A stretch of 64,000 nucleotides of DNA from Pseudisothecium myosuroides (Eukaryota; Streptophyta; Bryopsida; Hypnales; Lembophyllaceae): positions 62,001 through 126,000 of the forward strand of contig OX637296.1 of the NCBI GenBank assembly GCA_951799445.1, in the 5' to 3' direction. How positions within the stretch are numbered: the first letter of the stretch is position 1; the number at the start of each line of letters is the position of its first letter. A program made the position numbers and the translations under genes. Below the pieces are notes generated by a model that made no database searches, was not told where the DNA came from, and saw only the letters and a program-made list of their open reading frames with translations. Below are positions 58,990 through 64,000 of this stretch, piece after piece.

Positions 58990-60250
58990 CAATATTAAAT
59001 TGTTGGCTAAGTCATGGTCCCCCCAAACCAAAGGAATGTTCATCGCTAGAGCCATGGTTGTAAGGTGTTCACAAGTAGTGGCCTCTGGTAAGAATGCATT
59101 AGAGATAGCCACATCTTGAGTACCATCAATGACGATGATGTCGTTCCGATCACGGTGCATCTCTTCGGAAACATTATCTACATCAAAACAATAACATGAA
59201 TAATGTTGTTAACAAGAAGTAGCTTTGTAATTTTTTTAAACCAATAAAAGATAAATTCTTACAGGGATGAAATCTTAAAGTATCAATTTAGAAAAACAGG
59301 AAAAAATTTGCACCCAAATTTATCAAAGCATTATCTCGAACCACATAATCATAATCAGCACCTTCGCGTGCCTTGCCCAAGTCTGATGCAAGCCGTTGGT
59401 GACCCAAATCTGCCAAGCGAGAACCTGAATTTGTGTGCTCAAAAAAATTTGAGTCACATCATCCATGTCAGCGGCATCTAGATTCATCATGCACTTCTAG
59501 AGTGCCGAGGCCTTGCTATATTCCATACCACCTTGATGACCATGCAAAATCCATGAAGTTGACGGAATATATTGTCCAAAGTGCAACATGGCAGAGGAGT
59601 GCCTGGAATAGTATTGCTCAAGTGCTTCTTCAACTTCAACCTACAATATGTGGAAGCCCTCTCGATGAAGTTAGTGTGATTCAAAACGACGAGGTTTTTC
59701 ACGAATGGAGTACCGTGCTTGATGCACTCCTCAAGTCCTTCTTTGATTTGTTCAGATGTGACATTCTTGTGAACGCAGTCAAAATGATCCTCACCTTTGT
59801 CTTTGATACAATATCCAAGCATTCCAACAAAAATATAGAGTCTAGTATTACAAAGAATTTTGGTGAGAATGTGGTGCTCCACTGAGGCCTTCTTGGTATC
59901 ATTCCATCTAAGATAATGTTTGATTCGTTTGCTAACCATGGCTGGTGAAGTAGCTAGCAAATAACACACCATTTGGAAGTAAAGCCTGCTTAAAGCTTCA
60001 CCTTGTTCAATGGAACAGAGTCTGGAGGTATACTCCTTCTAGAAAAATTCTTCCATCTTTCCCAAGAGGTCGATGGGAATGTCATCACTTCGTACTAAAT
60101 GGTGACACTCACATCCAACTCTTTTGGCTTTGGAGGAGCTCTTGCCTGAGGAGTTCTGGGCACACGAGGTTTTTGTGAAGAGATTTTTTTGATGTTTTTT
60201 TGTCACAAGTGTTGTTTTACTTCTCAGCAGATGTCTCTGTCACATTCTGA
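58990..60250 (-). pseudogene. Rep-like (HUH, replitron-type) transposon ORF relic
   Basis: On the minus strand a frame runs from about 60180 (SSSKAKRVGCECHHLVRSDD, then DIPIDLLGKMEEFF) through a TAG at 60039-60041, SIEQGEALSRLYFQM and then IFVGMLGYCIKDKGEDHFDC, NVTSEQIKEGLEECIKHG, NFIERASTYCRLKLKKHLS. A further block at 59185-59009 has IIVIDGTQDVAISNAFLPEA. I associate GYC-KD-GEDHF and ERASTY patterns with Rep-type proteins abundant in non-seed plants, with a preceding HLHxQ (HUH) motif. Here that position reads RLYFQ, so both histidines are lost. Assignment is from memory. It joins the invertase remnant near 58,945-58,990. Confidence 0.45.
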
Positions 60251-60797
60251 GCACCAATAATATTCATTACTGCAGTGCTAGACAACTTTGAGTCTTTGAA
60301 TTCTGTTGTTTTTTCTTTTCGGGCTACTCATTTCAAGATCTGAAACAAAGGTGGCATATTACAACCCTATTCAAAACAAATATCACAACATTGTTCAAAA
60401 CAAAGAAATGGTGAAGGAAAGCACTGTAAAATCCAGCACATTCAAAGCACTAACATTGAAACAATTTAGTAGCAACACTTAAAGAAAATTTCTAACCTCT
60501 AACATCTAACTTGCCTCTAACTCGTAACCTGTAACCTTTTGAGAGAAGGCAATGTGCTGTTGCCATGGTACAGCTACTCCTTTCATTTGAGGCTAAACAT
60601 TCACTTGAATTGAAACTCTAACCTCCTACTTCTAAGCTCTAAATTGTCTCTAACAAGTAACTTCTAACCTTCAAGGAGAAAGCAATCTACATCTGCCACA
60701 ACTTCCTCTTCAAAACCCTAAGACATCACGCACCACCTCCGCACTAGATTTTAATAAAAAAGAAAATAAGTGTTAGGGTTCCGCTCGAGAAATGCTT
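60251..60797. other. No recognisable gene
   Basis: This stretch contains many TCTAACNTCTAAC words (60,490-60,670), a weak low-complexity repeat, and no gene. Confidence 0.4.
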
Positions 60798-61025
60798 GAA
60801 AATGAGAACTCTCAAGTATAGAATGACCTCCAAAAAATCCTACCTGTTCAGTTCTGAATTTCTACCTATGTTTGAAAATGAGAACTCTCAAGTAGAGTAT
60901 GACCCCCCAAAAATCCTACCTGTTCAGTTCTGAATTTCTACCTATGTTTGAAAATGAGAACTCTCAAGTAGAGTATGACCCCCCAAAAACCCTACCTGTC
61001 CAGTTCTGAATTCCTACCTATCCAG
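60798..61025 (+). repeat. Three 76-bp tandem repeats
   Basis: Units begin GAAAATGAGAACTCTCAAGT at 60798, 60874 and 60950 and end in TGAATT(T/C)CTACCTAT. The second and third units are nearly identical over the first 55 bp. Confidence 0.9.
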
Positions 61026-63310
61026 TTTGGCAAGCCGCCGCAACAAACCTTAGTTTGCAATGCCAAACCCTAGCCTAAAGCAAAAACTCACACAAAAAGA
61101 AACCTCATAAAAAGCAACTAAAGAATTGTCTTACCCTAGACTGGCAAAACATCAAGCAAACCAAAGCAAACTCTTCAAAAAGTAAAAAACAAAACATGGA
61201 TACCGAAACCTCCTCTACTCTACTCCAGAGCCTCCTCTTCTTTGATGCCTAACGTCAACACTAATCATGCCTTTGACTCCAAGTACCTCTACAAGTTGGG
61301 AACAAAATCGCTCGCGGCAACGGAAGACAGAGGAAGATCTCCGTTAGACCGCCAAATCCTAGCCAACCTCCTCTAGCTTTGGCGGTTGAAATCGGATTGA
61401 TCAGATGGCCCAAGATTAAATTCGACTACCTCAGATCCATGGTGTGGGGTGGGTGGGTGAATTTTTTCTGAAATGAATTTGACAATGCACAATTTTTGGC
61501 AACACATGTGTGTGTGGAGGTTTTGGCCCACGAAACCTCGTTTTGCCTCTTTTTTGTACATTGGGTAAGGTAAACCAGCCTATTCCCGTCAGCTTCCTAT
61601 TTCTGACATCTGACTTTTGGCCCCATTACCACCCTGAAACTCATCTAAGTCCATCTATTTTTCTGACAAAATCAGCTCATTAATTCAGCTTGGGTAACGT
61701 GTCTACCATTGATTGGTGGATATCCAAGTACTCATAGATACAATCTATGGCGGTAATGGGTTGTTGATCTGACTTTTATAAATTAATCTGTAATTTCAGG
61801 GCAGTCAACTTCAAAAATTCATAGAAATTTCAATTTTCATCAGAAAATTATAATTCCACTTGGGTTTGATTTGTGAAACATGCATACACCTTTGAAAAAT
61901 AGGTGCCCCCATTGAAGTTGACTCCAACATAGTCAGATCGCAAATCAGGGTGATAATCAGCCCTTTTTTTTCTGGCGAACAGAAGCCAGAAAGCACCAGT
62001 GCAGAAAACCTGGCGAAAAGCCTGCCTTGTAATTAATGCATTTTTGAAATATTGGAGCCACTCTGCCATTTAGGGTTTGGGGGGGGTGGCCTGAAAGCCC
62101 TGATCCACGCCAACGTCGTCGCCTGCTCCAGCACCTGCTCCCGCGCAACATTCGCCGGATTGCTACAGGAGCACTCGCCTTGTTGCTTGCCCGATGCTTC
62201 CACACACAGCTGGGGCCAGTTGAGCTTGGTTGTTGATTTTGTTCATCGCCAGATTGAAACTCGTTTTGAAAAACACAATCGCCAATGTTTCTACAGATTT
62301 TTGCACTCTGTCGCTTGTTTAATTTTGCTCATCTGTGCTCTTGATTTCTTCTGATTTGCATTTGATTTGGAGAGGTTTAGTGGCGGCGCTGCCATTGCTA
62401 AAGGGAGGCGCATTCATTTGTTGGTTACTGCAATGGAGATGGAGAGCGTTGGAAGGTACATTGGTTCCCAATGCTTTGTTAGGGTTTAGGGTTTTCTACA
62501 GTTCGAGGGCAACAACAATCACCTGTGGACTACATTAGTGTATGCTTCGATCCAGTCTTTGCATTTCTTGGCTATGTTCTTGTCTTCACTTGGCTGAAAT
62601 GAGTTCTAGATTGAAATATTGTTGCATTGCTCTATGTTTGCTTTGCGAGTTTTGTTTTTGGTTGTTCATTCTGTCTACAACACCATGGTTTGACACAGCT
62701 TCGCCAAAGGTGGTTGTCAACATTTCAGTGCTCATATTTTAAGTAATCCCATGGTTTGACAAGATCACCAACGGGGGTTCTGATTTTAGCTTGGCATTTG
62801 GTTTGAGTGTTTTTTGGTGCCAGAGTGAGACTGCAATGGAGGACAAATTAGGCTGCCAGGAGTTGGAAAACCAAAATTTCGAGGGAGAGCTACCGGCAGC
62901 AGACAGTTCCTTGCGACCTAGAGCTGCGACAGTGCCTAGTTCAGTTTCCAGAGCCATCTCCACGCCAATACAACATACGTTACACCATATGCCATACGTT
63001 AAACTTGTCATTAGTAGGTTGTATGGTATCATCTTCTATTAGCGTCTTGGGCAGCAGAAATTCATGCGTAACTTACTCAATAAATGTCAGAATGAAGAAA
63101 AAATTAGATGCCCACGTAGATTTGTGAAATCCTTGTCTTCAATAAAAGTTTTAGAAAATTACACAAAGTAGTTTAGCCAAAGGTACATGCCCAAAGTCCC
63201 ACTTGTCCCCCGAACGGACAACGGTCCTTTAGGGGTTAAGAGTGAGTTTCACTGAAAAAGGGCCACGGCCTTTAGGGGTTAACTATATTTTAAAATCCTA
63301 ACATTCTCGT
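61026..63310. other. No confident gene; one weak plus-strand ORF at 62791-63042
   Basis: The ORF at 62791-63042 (MEDKLGCQELENQNFEGELP from an internal ATG, then SSLRPRAATVPSSVSRAIST) has protein-like composition but no recognisable domain, splice partners or neighbours. A CpG-richer patch at 62,090-62,220 could be a promoter or a shadow. Nothing else is evident. Confidence 0.3.
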
Positions 63311-63319
63311 TTGTTTGCT

Positions 63320-63860
63320 CACAATTTCAATATTCACGATTTAGCTTCTCCTCCAGCCGGTTTAGGGTCACTTCATCAGTTCTCAGGTTTAGGGTTTCAC
63401 GGCTCCATGGGTGGCCGCCACGGTCTGTACCGGTGCAATTGGTGGTCGTCTCGGGGGTGTGAGTCGCGTCGCATTCTAGGTGGTTTCTTGTCGCGCCTTG
63501 CTTGCGGGGTTTCATGGGGTGCTGCTCGGGCGGGGCGTCGTCGGGTGCTTGTCCATCAATTTCCGGCAGTTAGCGCGCTGATGGAACGTTGGTCTCGATC
63601 GGTGGAGGCGGCTTCCCTGTTTTGATGGCAGGACTTGGCCGAGAGCAACGCTTGGGTCGGACCGGCAGCAGCTTGCGTCCCGCGGAGTGCCGCTTGTCAA
63701 CGTGCGGTGGCAAGCCAAGCCAATATTGTCCCCTATAAGTCTGTTGCCCACGGCGGCAGCGGGGTCTGATTGCTGGTCTCTCCTCTCATTCTTGTAAGAG
63801 CTCTTGCTTGTCATCTCTTGCTCTAAAATAGATGGTGCTGTTGCAAAAAGAAAAACAAAA
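63320..63860 (+). other. GC-rich island, possible retroelement remnant
   Basis: A sharp rise in GC with many CpG (GGTGGTCGTCTCGGGGGTGT, GGGCGGGGCGTCGTCGGGTG) ends in an A-rich tail near 63,845-63,870. The composition differs strongly from the AT-rich flanks and the A-rich end would fit a non-LTR element 3' end, but no coding motif can be named. Confidence 0.3.
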
Positions 63861-64000
63861 TGAAAGAATTTTTTGTATGTGTTGATTAAAAACCTTTAAG
63901 GTCTGCTATTATTTGTCATAACTTTTAAATGTGAACGTACTCTATTATTTTTGTTTTATCATTGCTTTGTCTTTCACAATGCACCGGCATCGTTTTAGGG

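Noticed and set aside
60798..61025. CRISPR-like array
   Set aside because: The 76-bp units are direct tandem repeats without unique spacers, in a eukaryotic context.
63311..63814. Overlapping ORFs on both strands in the GC-rich island
   Set aside because: Arg-rich frames on both strands are typical of GC-rich non-coding DNA.

Overview
This window looks like transposon-rich nuclear DNA of a land plant. The evidence is spliceosomal introns with GT..AG borders, CACTA (En/Spm-type) transposons with plant-type transposase domains, a Stowaway-type MITE, a plant neutral/alkaline invertase remnant, a lectin-receptor-kinase-like pseudogene and a nuclear copy of mitochondrial cox1. A Rep-type ORF remnant at about 59-60 kb and a Crinkler/RHS-type gene pair at 39-43 kb hint at a non-seed lineage (bryophyte, lycophyte or fern). 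That is a weak inference from memory of where such families occur.

Layout. 0.17-4.6 kb: 5' part of a Ty3/gypsy-like LTR retrotransposon (LTR, primer-binding site, repeat-rich leader, one short first exon) running into a 1.3 kb degenerate repeat. 5.9-11.05 kb: right-hand part of CACTA element A with a decayed multi-exon transposon gene and an ACGT-rich subterminal domain. Its right end sits inside a minus-strand LINE relic (endonuclease at 11.05-11.55 kb, DUF4283/zinc-knuckle ORF1 at 12.4-14.0 kb). 14,970-34,092: CACTA element B, 19.1 kb, bounded by CACTAC..GTAGTG ends and a 3-bp TGA target duplication. It carries two divergent gene sets: a minus-strand TNPA-like gene and a plus-strand TNPD transposase with Transposase-associated, Transposase_21, DUF4218 and DUF4216-like regions. 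34.5-35.9 kb: exons of an unrecognised minus-strand gene.

39.0-43.2 kb is the most notable part. It holds two uninterrupted reading frames of the Crinkler/RHS (CR) class: a novel-looking N-terminal header, a P-loop NTPase and a PD-(D/E)XK-like nuclease in the first; the rear of an NTPase plus a second, different PD-(D/E)XK-like nuclease in the second. Nearly everything around them is decayed, so their intactness stands out. 45.6-46.3 kb: palindromic repeats, an unknown ORF and the cox1 insertion. 47.5-49.8 kb: three related MITEs, with a receptor-kinase pseudogene between the first two. 51.2-52.3 kb: an intact-looking unrecognised minus-strand gene with phase-consistent introns. 54.9-58.95 kb: a 5'-truncated invertase pseudogene, apparently cut by a Rep-type element and carrying a Stowaway MITE in an intron. 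The rest to 64 kb is repeats and low-information sequence.

Most in-frame stops in the decayed genes look like single C-to-T or G-to-A changes (CGA, CAG or TGG to a stop), as expected from deamination in methylated transposon chromatin. All domain names come from reading the translations; no database search was run.
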